Made by a program: the position numbers and the translations under genes | Source of the DNA: Caldilineaceae bacterium | GTDB taxonomy: Bacteria; Chloroflexota; Anaerolineae; Caldilineales; Caldilineaceae | Reading direction: 5' to 3' | Length of the DNA: 64,000 nucleotides | Assembly (NCBI GenBank): GCA_020846635.1 | Contig: JADLDO010000039.1 | Coordinates: 124,001 to 188,000, forward strand | Notes under the pieces: generated by a model | The model's input: the letters and a program-made list of their open reading frames with translations, nothing else | What the model was told of the DNA's origin: nothing | Database searches by the model: none | In this document: piece after piece, positions 38,520 through 47,941 of the stretch | Position numbering within the stretch: position 1 is the stretch's first letter | How the letters are laid out: each line of letters starts with the position of its first letter

Positions 38520-41500
38520 TTACTGCTCTGACGCAACCTGGGGGAGGAAGATGAAGCGCTCCGCCTGGGGCTGCTCATCAACGAGAGGCTCATCGGGGGT
38601 CAATTCGGAGAAGCCCACTGGCACGCTGCTGTACAGCGTCGTCTCTGTGCGCACAAGCCCGGCATTCACCGTCAAATTCGTCTCACCCGCGCCCAGCGCG
38701 ATGACCTCGGTGCGGGCCAACGTGCCTTGTGTCAGGCTCACGCGCAGCTCAAGCGACTGCGGCGCGCCCTCCCCTGAGCGTGCGGGCCGTACCGCAAAGA
38801 GTGTCGATGCTGTCGTGTTGGCAGGAAACTCGTCTACCGTCAAGGTGCAAACGCTCCCCGCCTCCATCCCAGCACAACGCCAGCCGGGGTGACTCATATC
38901 CGCTGCAAAGCTCGTCCCCGCGGGCACAGTGGTCGAGATGACCACATTGGTTGCCGGACGTGCAATCTCTGCATCGGTGTTGGTGTAGACGAGGGTGTAG
39001 ATCAATGCCGCGCCCAACGTCTCATCGAGCAGCATTTCACCACTCATCGTGGCTCCCACCTCCAGCCAGGGCACCAGCGGATCGCTGTCAACCGCGTCCA
39101 GGCTATTATCCCCGGCGTTGTAGTGGGTGAAGTTATACCCCGGCATGGTGGCAAACTCAACATAGTACGGCCCAGGCTCCACTTCTGTGAAGCGATACTG
39201 ACCGGAGGCATCGGTCGTCGTACTCTTGACAAAGGTGCCATCCGCTTTATAGAGATCGACCTGGACACCCTCAACACCCACTTCGTCGCTCTCTTGCAGG
39301 CCATTCCGGCTGGCATCCAGCCAGACCGCAGCCCCCAAAGTGGACAAGGGTGGTTGTTCAAGGGGGACTTTAACTGGCGTGCGTTCGTTTTCGCTTGTTC
39401 CAGGGGCCGCGGCGAGTGGCTCCGGCTGCACAATCGAATCGATGCCGACAGCTTGATCGACGGTGATGACCAGCGCATGACCCGCTTCGGTGTTGATTGC
39501 GTCCGGCGCATCCTTCGCCACCGTCAATGTATAGACACCCTCACTAGGCAGTGTCAGCACCCCATTGTGGCCTTCAGCGGTTACGGCGGAGACGCCGCCA
39601 TTAAAGTGAATGGGGAGAGCGTTTGTGCCATTGACCGTGACGGGCGCACCCCCCGCATCCGTCATTACCACTGTCGTGGTTGGCGGCGGCGTCAAGGTGA
39701 ATATGAGCGGTACTGTACTCGTATAGGTATTGGCTGGGTTGTGCGCCGAATCGAAGAGACGCAGGCTCAGGCTAATCGGGCGGCCCGCGGTCACGGTCAA
39801 CGTATGGCTCAGGGCATCGACTGTGTTGGTGATGCCTCGAATCTGCGCCAGTGTGGGTATGCCGGGGGCGATGGTCACGCTGATGTTGCTGCGTGGCCCC
39901 ACCTGTGGCGTTGCGCGGAAGTTGACCGGCTCCGCCAGCCCCGTATACGTCAGGCTAGAGAGGGAGGCAACGCCATTGACAAAGGCTCCTGGCGCTAATA
40001 CGTTATTCGCGAGTGTGCCGGTCGGCTGTGTGGTCTGCGTAATGGTCACTGGCCCCGTGGGGCTGGGGATCACATTGGAATACACATCGTATGCACTGAG
40101 AGTACCATCGCCAAACGGCACGCCGCTTTGCTTGGGGCTGGTGACCGACCACAACAACTCATTGAGGGGGGCAGGCACCACAGTTACCGCCAATTCGTCC
40201 GAAGTCACCGTGCCAATCTCCGCCGTTAGTGTCGTCACGACGGAGTTGGTGAGCGTGACAGGGACGATCGCAACGCCGTTCGTGAAATTCGCCGTGGAGG
40301 GTGCTTCAAAAGCCACACCATTCACGCGCGGCTGTGATACGTTGTCGGGTGCAACCAATGCCCCATAGAAGGTGATCGTCTCCGGCCCCTGGACGATCGG
40401 GTTCTGCCAGGAATCAAGAGCAGTAATGCTCACAGTGAAGGGTGTCCCTGCGGCTACCGCTGGGGGCGGCCCTGCCAGGCTCAATGTAGCCAATGACCCA
40501 GGCTGCACGTCTATCGTGATCGGGTTAGAGGCTATCCCCCCAATAGCTGCCTGGATAGGCGTATCCTGCATAGCCCTGGGCAGGAAAAGCGAAACCGTGG
40601 CAGTCCCATCATTAGCAAAGTTCACATCCAATGGCATTCCAAAGGGTATGTTGCCGGCTGTTGCCGGTGTGCCATCTGTCGCAGACATCGCCCCGGTAAA
40701 CCGGATCTCCTGTGTGCCGCTTATCGGATTAGCACTGCTGTCACTTATCCTCAACGTCACGTTGATCGCCGTACCAGTCGTGGCAGTAATCGGCCCCGAC
40801 AGGCTAAGTACAGCCAATGGCCCTGGGTAAATCTCAACGTTGTCACTCCCCTCTACGGAAAACTGTGCCGTTGCCGTAAACGTTATCGGTCCCGCTGGGC
40901 CTGTATAACGCATCGCCGCGTGGGCAGCATCAAAATAAGCCACGCCCAAGTCAAAGTCGCCGATGTCTAGCTCATCGTTGAACCCTGAACCTTCCAAGTA
41001 GACTGCGCCATCACCGTTAACCGTGATCACGATTGGGAATTCACCGGGATCATTGTCAACGATGACATTCGCAAATGCATCTTTGGTCGTCAGCGTGCCC
41101 GTAGTGAATAGGGTTCCATTGACATGGGTATCAGGAAGGTCAAGGTCCAGCGCGGTTAGTGGACCGGGCAACACCGTTACCGTCACCGCGCCCGATGGTT
41201 TTCTCTCATCCAAAAGAGTCCCTGTATCATCCGCTGTGATAACAAATGTCCCCGCTTTGGAGATGGTCATTACGCCATTCGTCAGTCCGCTTGCCTGGGC
41301 AAAGCCATTTAAAAAGCTAATACGAGTCTCATCTCCAAAGTTCTGAGGTTGACCCGCGTTATTCGTCACCTTTGCCGCGGTTCCATCTGGAGCAGCGGTT
41401 CCATCTGGAGCAGTCGCATCGACATTGGCGTAGAAGCGCAGTCGCTTGCCAGGACTCTGATTGCTATAGCCCCTATTCACGTTTCCATAGGCATCCTCAG

Positions 41501-44500
41501 CCCGCAAAGAGAGATTTACAAGAGCGCCAGCCGTCGGCGTCGTGGTATTGGCAGTGATGGAGAGCTTATCCATCGCGGCTGATTCCACCGTAAACGACAG
41601 CGGGGTAGACGTGATCAAGGCAACGGTATCTGTCACGCGCAGCGAGGCGCTTTGCGCGTGATAGAAGGTCAGATCGCCAATGTCCCCCGCTGTCTGTGCC
41701 ACGCCACCGACAAAATTGATCACCGTCGGCGTGCCAATGGTACGGGTGATATTGTCGCGATCTACGACCCCCGGCGCTGTCACCGGGCGCGTGGAGGGCA
41801 GCGGGCCAGAGAAGAGCAACGTCTTGCCGTTTTCATATTGCGCTGCCAGATTGCCAAACTGGTCCAACGCCCGAATGCCTAGATTGCGTTTCTCTCCGGC
41901 GACAATGGTAGTCGGGTTGAGCATCGTGAGTTCCAACTCAACCGGATTGTCGGCAACAACCGTAAGGACGCCCATCGACGGTTCAGAGTTTGGAACGCCA
42001 TCCCGCGTGGCCTGGATTTGCCCACTCCCCACCAGGTTGCTAGAGAAGACTGCACTCCGGCCCGTGTTAATTGGCATCAGGTTAGCGTCCGTGACACTTC
42101 CCTCCTCATTGACAACCGTCCAGGTTGCCGCCGAGTTATCAACAATATAATTTCCATATGCGTCACGCGTCACCGCATGGACCGTGATGCTACGCCCTGC
42201 GGTGATATTTTGCGTCTCGAGCAACGTGCCGCTGCCATCTGGAGCCGTTTCCACGGTTACCCGATCCGCGGCGGCGGGATGGACGGTGATAATCTGTGAG
42301 AAGGGTGCAAGATTTCTGGGTCCGACATCATCGACCGTAAGCGATGGCGAACCAGCCCTTATATCATAGTAGCGGAACGCACCCGTTGAAGTGTTGGTGA
42401 TTGTAACCTGTGTAATCACCGTTGCGGGCGCATTCGCGGCGCGGAATTCAGCCGGAGTATTAAGCGGCGTATCGGCGCTGGTCGTCAGGTTCAAGATCAC
42501 CGGCGATGCAGCCGTCGGTGTGATGGGATTATTGAACTCATCGCGAACTTGCACCGTGATGACCTCGGAAGTCACCCCCGCGGTAATGGGTGTTGCGGGA
42601 AGTGTAAAGGCAATATGGTGGGCTGGACGTGGCTGAACAGTGATTGTCGCTGTCGCCGCAATCAGCGCAGGTGGACCACTCTCATCCGCCGTAATCAGAT
42701 GCGTGCCCGCGCGCCCATCTTGGTAATAGAAGGTTGTTGTTGGAACACCCGTGGGAATCTGGATTTGATATGGCTGCGGCGGATTAATGACTACGCCGTC
42801 ACTGTTCGCGAACCGTGGAGGGAAGGATGGCACCCCGCCAGGAGAGTTCGTGGTGAGATTGACCGAAATAGGGGCCGCATAGGTAGTGGGGTTGCCATGC
42901 TCATCTTGCAACTCGATCTCAAAACGGTCAGAGCGAAGTCCCGCGGTCGCTGTAATGGGCGCTTGCGTAAAGAACAAGCGATATGGGCCAGCCGGGACTA
43001 TCGTAATCGGCTGGGTCGTGGTAAAGGTTGGGCCTCCATCAAAGATCATTTCATAGCTACCGACGGTTGTATCCGAGTAGCGGAAACTTGCCTGCACATC
43101 GGTAATCGTGACCGAAGGTAGCGGCGGAGTCGTTGCGGTTAGCGGTAGGAACTCATAGGTGGATGAGGTACTCGTCAACGTGACGAGAAGATCGTCATCG
43201 CCGGTCGCAGGATTGCCAAACTGATCCTGGCGTTGGATGGTAATTTCACCGGATGGCAGCCCGGCAACAACATTGTTTTGTTGAGGCGTTATGACAACTA
43301 GCTTCTCAGCGATTGCCGCGGTCACCGTAAGCTCTTGAGACACAGGCCCGATCCCACCCCCTGCAGATGCCGTGATGTGATGCGTTGCGGCTAGTTCATC
43401 GTAATAGGCAAAGGTGGTATAGTCGCTGCCCTGCTCGATTGTCACAGGGGGGTTAGCCGAACTGAAAGTGCCGCTGATCGATGAGGTTTCAAGGATGACT
43501 GGCAGATCACCGGCCTCAAAGACACGGTTATTGAACGCATCTTCACGCGCTACCCCAATGATCGGGCTGGTTTGGCCCGCGATGATCGAATGTTCGGTGG
43601 TGGTGAAGACCAAGTGATGCGTGGCAGCAGGGACAACCTCGATAGGCCAAACAGCCCCCTCTACAATATTGGCTGCATCGGCAAACGTAAGGAGATGGTC
43701 TCCTGCGAGCGTACTACGATAGCGGAATGTAGTCTGCGCCGTACCCACTGCAATTGTCGTTCGCGTGATCTCTGTATTGTCGTTCAGATCCTGGTTATAG
43801 AATTGGTGGGGCATGACATCGCTACCAAGCGTCACTGTAATCGTCGGGTCTGAACGGTTCGGGTTGCCATATTGGTCAATACGTTGAATCGTAATCTCGC
43901 CGGATCGTATCCCTGCTGTCGTGGTGTCGGGGGCCGTCAAGACGACAAACAACTCACTCGCTGTGTCAGCGCGCACGATAATCTCTTGCGAGTCAGGCGT
44001 CACGTCCCCAGACGACACGGTGATGACATAGTTCCCCTGGACGGTATCTGTATAGTAGAATCCGGCGCTTGTCTCGCCTTCAGAAATCGTAACAAATGTG
44101 ATAGGCGTTGTACTCGTAATGGTATTGATAAAGACACCCGAGAGTGAGCTATCTGCGAGGTTGACCTGTGTTGCGCCGACCTCGGTCACATTATCAAACG
44201 CATCACGTCGTTCGACCACGATCTCTTGCGATACATTGCCCGCAATAGGGGATCGCGGGTCTGAAGTAATTACCAATTTCGCTACATCGGCAGAATTGAC
44301 AGTAAACCGATTCGAACAGGCGCTATTGATCGCTCGCGTACCATCTGAGGCTTGCAGGTAGATATTTGCCACGCTCCTGGTGTAATAGAAGGAACCAAAG
44401 GTTGCAACGCCGTTTATGCCCAGCAGCGAATTGTTATGCAAGGCATCAGGATCGTCTATTCCATCCGTACATGAGGAGTTCCGGTGCGCCGTCAACACGA

Positions 44501-47500
44501 TCTGATCGTTGTGCCCAGGATAAGGAGCGTTGATAGCATTGTCAAAGCGATCGCGAATCTCTACCACGGGCGTAAAAACCTGACCAGCATCCACCGACGC
44601 CGGCGGCTGTCCGGTAAACGCCAAATGGTGTGGCGCGGCGGGATTGACCGTAATGGTATGGGTGAATGTGTTGTTCGCCACAATCGGATCGGGCGTGAGG
44701 CTGCCCACAGTCACCGTGTTGGTGATCAGCCCCTTAATCGGGCGCGTAATCACTACCCTATAGTTCAATTGCGTGCCGGCGTTCATATCACCGACGTTAC
44801 AAGTGATGGACGATCCCGTTACACAGGCTGCACGCCCTGCGGGTGCGGTAGCTGAGAGCAGGGAGACATCGCTTGGCAGCACGTCAGTAAGCACCACCGA
44901 CCGCGCCGGGTTCGGCCCTGGGTTGCTGATCGTCAACGTGTAGGTCAACCGTTCGCCCGCAGTCACCCCGGTGGGCGAGATGGGCACAGAAGTTTGCAGC
45001 ACTTTCAAATCGGCCATATGGGGAACAATACTGGCACTTGCCGTACTGTTTGCCAGTCCACCCGGTGGCTCTGGATTGTTGCTGCTTGCCGTTGCCGTGT
45101 TGACCACCGTTTGCCCACCGACGCTAAAGCCGGCATGGGCTCGGATCGTCAAAGTCTGCTCCTGACCCGCGGACCGGACCGGCAGCATGCCCACCGTCCA
45201 TAGCCCTGTCACATCATCGTAACTCCCCTGTGTGGCATCAGCAGAGACAAAGATCATGCCCGACGGCAGCATATCTGTGACAATAACGCCATCGGCCTGG
45301 CTTGGCCCAGCGTTACGCACCTTGACCGTGTAGGTAATCACCTCACCTACATCGGGAGTCGCCTTATTCACCGTCTTTGTCACCACCAGATCGGACAAGC
45401 GCGATAGATTGGTGACGACAGCCGGGCTTGTATTATTGGCAAGATTGGGATCAGGGCGACCCGACGTGACACGCGCCGTATTGGAGATCGTTGCACCTGA
45501 GATGGCGCTGTCCACCAGGGCCACAATGCTAAAACTGCGGCTTTGGCCTACGGTCAGGTTACCAGGCAGGTTACACGTTACGTTCTGCCCACCCCCGCTC
45601 GCCGTACAAGAGGCTGTGCCGGAAGGCGCGACAGTGCGGACATAGGTCACATTCGGCGGCAACTGATCCGTCACCGCCACACTGAGCGTATCGGCAGGCC
45701 CCGTATTGGTAACGCGCAGCGTATAGGTAATTTCTCGTCCTGCGACCACCGATCCTGGTGATGAGGCGCTCGATGCACTCTTGGCAATGACCATGTCGGC
45801 GACATACTCCACCGCGGTCTGCGTGGTTCTCGTGTTGTCGGCGAGGTTACTCTCCTGTGTCAACGAACGTACCGTCGCCACATTCGTCAGCGTGGCAGGA
45901 GCCGAGGCATTGGCGCGCACCTTGATACGTACGGTTGCGCTGCTGCCCGCGGTGAGGTTGCCCAACACGCATGTCACCTGCGTATTGTTGGCAACCACCG
46001 GACAAGATGCGCCCGCGCCGCCTCCACTCACTAACGCGGCTGAGACCAGCGTCACCCCACTGGACAAGGTATCGGTCAGCCGCGCGGTGCGCGCCTGCGA
46101 AGGCCCGGCGTTACTGACGACCAGGTCATAGGTCAGTTCATCCGCGGAGCCTGCGCGAATCGAGGTGCGATCAGCCGTCACCGCCAGCGACAACGACGAT
46201 TCTTCAAAGATGCGCGTGCGAATCTCGGGGCTGACATTGTCCTCTGGATGTGGATCAATCGCATTCGCACCGACCTCGATGCGACTCACCAGGTCGCCAA
46301 GCCCGGAATTCGAGGGAACCGCATAGCCAAAGCTAAAGTCGCGGCTGCCATTGATCGCAATGTCACCCAACGCACAGACCAGAATCTCACTGCCGTCAAT
46401 CGTACAACCGCTGGGCAGAATCCGGCTGACATTGGCGGGCAAACCAGGCAGCGCGCCCAAATCGGAACGGAAGTAGGCACCCGTCGCCACCGAAGGGCCG
46501 CGATTGGTCACACGCATCTGATATTGCACATTCACGCCCGCCAAGACCGATGTAGCCGGCGTGCCGATGACAGACAGCACCAAATCAGAGACCGGACACT
46601 CATTCAAATAGATGTCCGAACCGGCATCATCAGTTGCGCCGCCAACCGCATGGACACCCACAAAGGTAACGCGCGTGCCGTCTCTACTGATGGCGGGCTG
46701 CTCGCCTGTGCCGCCCCCTACATCGGAGATCGGCACGCCTAACCCCGTGTTGAGGTCATACAGCATGACGTTGATGCGAATCGCAGTCCCCGTACCCTGC
46801 TCGGCAACATAGGCCACACGCTCGCCAAAGCCGCCAATCGATGGGCTGCGATACTTGGTATTGCTCGCGGAGGGCACAATCACCTCGGCGCGGCTCTCAC
46901 TTCCATCCGCGCTCAGCGTATGCAACACAACGCGGCTGCGGTCATCCTGTGTCGTGGCAATATAGACAATGCTTGTGCCATCACCGCTGATCGCAGGCTG
47001 GTCATTGATGTCCGTCTGCGTCAATTGGGTGGGGGAGCTGTTGGGCCGGTCGTCCCACACAAAAACCTGCGCCGTCTGCCCGGTAGCAGCGGTGAAGGCA
47101 ATGCGGTTGCCGCTTGCGCTAATCACAGGCTGGTCATTGGTGACACCCACACCCGTATTCGTCACCTGGCGAAACTGGACAGAACCACTGCTGGGAATAG
47201 TCGCCAGGAAGATCTCAAAGTTACGCTCAGGATTGGCACGCGTGGCGTCGATATTATCCAGCTCGGCATCATCCGAAACAAAGACAATACGATTTCCAGC
47301 CGCGTTAATTGAAGGGAAAAGGTTGGCGCTGCCCAGCGTATCCGTGATCTGCGTAATGCCCCATGTGCCGTTGGCGGCGCGGCGCGCCAGAAAAATCTCA
47401 AAGTTGCCGTCAACATTCTGTCCAGTCACCAAATCGCGATCCGAATAGAAGGCGATGTGCGTTCCCGCCGCGTTGATCGAAGGCTCCAGGTTAAAGCCAC

Positions 47501-47876
47501 CCAAAATACTGCCCACGCTATTCGTCAACTGCGTGACAGAGCGGCTGCCTGTCTCGCCAACAAAAATCTCGATGTTGCCATCGACATTGCCGCCCCCCAA
47601 GTTATTGACAGACCAAAAGGAGACGCGCCCACCATCGCCGCTGATCACCGGCTGGTTGGTAATCCCACGGTTGCCACCGGCAGAAAGGTTGGTCAGGTTG
47701 CTCGATGCAAAACAGGGAGAGCTTGGGGTAATGTCGCTTTGTGCAGCCACCGGCTCCGCGGCGGCCAGGCTCCAGAGCCATGCCACCAGCAAGGCAAGCA
47801 GCCAGCCCGTCGCCCTCCGGCGGCGCTGCCTGCCCAACGGTGACGTGGAATCGAAAGATTGTGACAGTCTATCCAT
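38520..47876 (-). CDS. Giant secreted PD40/DUF11/Ig-like/SdrD_B-like protein
   Basis: About 3,118 residues from the ATG at 47876; ATGs at 47897 and 47939 are alternatives. The signal core is WLLALLVAWLWSLAAAEPVAA. Domains in order: a TolB/PD40-like propeller (about residues 60-435; repeats such as QPVISGDGGRVSFWS and PSINAAGTHIAFYSD), about six DUF11 repeats to residue 1070, then a long array of Ig-like repeats to about 2825. The array units read like HLVFT...ITAG..S..I.V...D.FGNP. A SdrD_B-like domain (AVWLDASRNGLQESDE, VEGVQVDLYKADG) and a last DUF11-like domain follow, ending FIFLPQVASEQ. It is probably a surface stalk or adhesin. The gene is the last of the minus-strand series coming from the tail genes and converges on paralogue 2 with a 46-base gap. 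Confidence 0.88.
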   Translation of the reverse strand: MDRLSQSFDSTSPLGRQRRRRATGWLLALLVAWLWSLAAAEPVAAQSDITPSSPCFASSNLTNLSAGGNRGITNQPVISGDGGRVSFWSVNNLGGGNVDGNIEIFVGETGSRSVTQLTNSVGSILGGFNLEPSINAAGTHIAFYSDRDLVTGQNVDGNFEIFLARRAANGTWGITQITDTLGSANLFPSINAAGNRIVFVSDDAELDNIDATRANPERNFEIFLATIPSSGSVQFRQVTNTGVGVTNDQPVISASGNRIAFTAATGQTAQVFVWDDRPNSSPTQLTQTDINDQPAISGDGTSIVYIATTQDDRSRVVLHTLSADGSESRAEVIVPSASNTKYRSPSIGGFGERVAYVAEQGTGTAIRINVMLYDLNTGLGVPISDVGGGTGEQPAISRDGTRVTFVGVHAVGGATDDAGSDIYLNECPVSDLVLSVIGTPATSVLAGVNVQYQMRVTNRGPSVATGAYFRSDLGALPGLPANVSRILPSGCTIDGSEILVCALGDIAINGSRDFSFGYAVPSNSGLGDLVSRIEVGANAIDPHPEDNVSPEIRTRIFEESSLSLAVTADRTSIRAGSADELTYDLVVSNAGPSQARTARLTDTLSSGVTLVSAALVSGGGAGASCPVVANNTQVTCVLGNLTAGSSATVRIKVRANASAPATLTNVATVRSLTQESNLADNTRTTQTAVEYVADMVIAKSASSASSPGSVVAGREITYTLRVTNTGPADTLSVAVTDQLPPNVTYVRTVAPSGTASCTASGGGQNVTCNLPGNLTVGQSRSFSIVALVDSAISGATISNTARVTSGRPDPNLANNTSPAVVTNLSRLSDLVVTKTVNKATPDVGEVITYTVKVRNAGPSQADGVIVTDMLPSGMIFVSADATQGSYDDVTGLWTVGMLPVRSAGQEQTLTIRAHAGFSVGGQTVVNTATASSNNPEPPGGLANSTASASIVPHMADLKVLQTSVPISPTGVTAGERLTYTLTISNPGPNPARSVVLTDVLPSDVSLLSATAPAGRAACVTGSSITCNVGDMNAGTQLNYRVVITRPIKGLITNTVTVGSLTPDPIVANNTFTHTITVNPAAPHHLAFTGQPPASVDAGQVFTPVVEIRDRFDNAINAPYPGHNDQIVLTAHRNSSCTDGIDDPDALHNNSLLGINGVATFGSFYYTRSVANIYLQASDGTRAINSACSNRFTVNSADVAKLVITSDPRSPIAGNVSQEIVVERRDAFDNVTEVGATQVNLADSSLSGVFINTITSTTPITFVTISEGETSAGFYYTDTVQGNYVITVSSGDVTPDSQEIIVRADTASELFVVLTAPDTTTAGIRSGEITIQRIDQYGNPNRSDPTITVTLGSDVMPHQFYNQDLNDNTEITRTTIAVGTAQTTFRYRSTLAGDHLLTFADAANIVEGAVWPIEVVPAATHHLVFTTTEHSIIAGQTSPIIGVAREDAFNNRVFEAGDLPVILETSSISGTFSSANPPVTIEQGSDYTTFAYYDELAATHHITASAGGGIGPVSQELTVTAAIAEKLVVITPQQNNVVAGLPSGEITIQRQDQFGNPATGDDDLLVTLTSTSSTYEFLPLTATTPPLPSVTITDVQASFRYSDTTVGSYEMIFDGGPTFTTTQPITIVPAGPYRLFFTQAPITATAGLRSDRFEIELQDEHGNPTTYAAPISVNLTTNSPGGVPSFPPRFANSDGVVINPPQPYQIQIPTGVPTTTFYYQDGRAGTHLITADESGPPALIAATATITVQPRPAHHIAFTLPATPITAGVTSEVITVQVRDEFNNPITPTAASPVILNLTTSADTPLNTPAEFRAANAPATVITQVTITNTSTGAFRYYDIRAGSPSLTVDDVGPRNLAPFSQIITVHPAAADRVTVETAPDGSGTLLETQNITAGRSITVHAVTRDAYGNYIVDNSAATWTVVNEEGSVTDANLMPINTGRSAVFSSNLVGSGQIQATRDGVPNSEPSMGVLTVVADNPVELELTMLNPTTIVAGEKRNLGIRALDQFGNLAAQYENGKTLLFSGPLPSTRPVTAPGVVDRDNITRTIGTPTVINFVGGVAQTAGDIGDLTFYHAQSASLRVTDTVALITSTPLSFTVESAAMDKLSITANTTTPTAGALVNLSLRAEDAYGNVNRGYSNQSPGKRLRFYANVDATAPDGTAAPDGTAAKVTNNAGQPQNFGDETRISFLNGFAQASGLTNGVMTISKAGTFVITADDTGTLLDERKPSGAVTVTVLPGPLTALDLDLPDTHVNGTLFTTGTLTTKDAFANVIVDNDPGEFPIVITVNGDGAVYLEGSGFNDELDIGDFDLGVAYFDAAHAAMRYTGPAGPITFTATAQFSVEGSDNVEIYPGPLAVLSLSGPITATTGTAINVTLRISDSSANPISGTQEIRFTGAMSATDGTPATAGNIPFGMPLDVNFANDGTATVSLFLPRAMQDTPIQAAIGGIASNPITIDVQPGSLATLSLAGPPPAVAAGTPFTVSITALDSWQNPIVQGPETITFYGALVAPDNVSQPRVNGVAFEAPSTANFTNGVAIVPVTLTNSVVTTLTAEIGTVTSDELAVTVVPAPLNELLWSVTSPKQSGVPFGDGTLSAYDVYSNVIPSPTGPVTITQTTQPTGTLANNVLAPGAFVNGVASLSSLTYTGLAEPVNFRATPQVGPRSNISVTIAPGIPTLAQIRGITNTVDALSHTLTVTAGRPISLSLRLFDSAHNPANTYTSTVPLIFTLTPPPTTTVVMTDAGGAPVTVNGTNALPIHFNGGVSAVTAEGHNGVLTLPSEGVYTLTVAKDAPDAINTEAGHALVITVDQAVGIDSIVQPEPLAAAPGTSENERTPVKVPLEQPPLSTLGAAVWLDASRNGLQESDEVGVEGVQVDLYKADGTFVKSTTTDASGQYRFTEVEPGPYYVEFATMPGYNFTHYNAGDNSLDAVDSDPLVPWLEVGATMSGEMLLDETLGAALIYTLVYTNTDAEIARPATNVVISTTVPAGTSFAADMSHPGWRCAGMEAGSVCTLTVDEFPANTTASTLFAVRPARSGEGAPQSLELRVSLTQGTLARTEVIALGAGETNLTVNAGLVRTETTLYSSVPVGFSELTPDEPLVDEQPQAERFIFLPQVASEQ

Positions 47877-47941
47877 GATTGCTCGAAGCCTACCCATTGC
47901 GGGTCTAATCAGCCAGTGGGCGCGCAGGTGAACGCACATCG

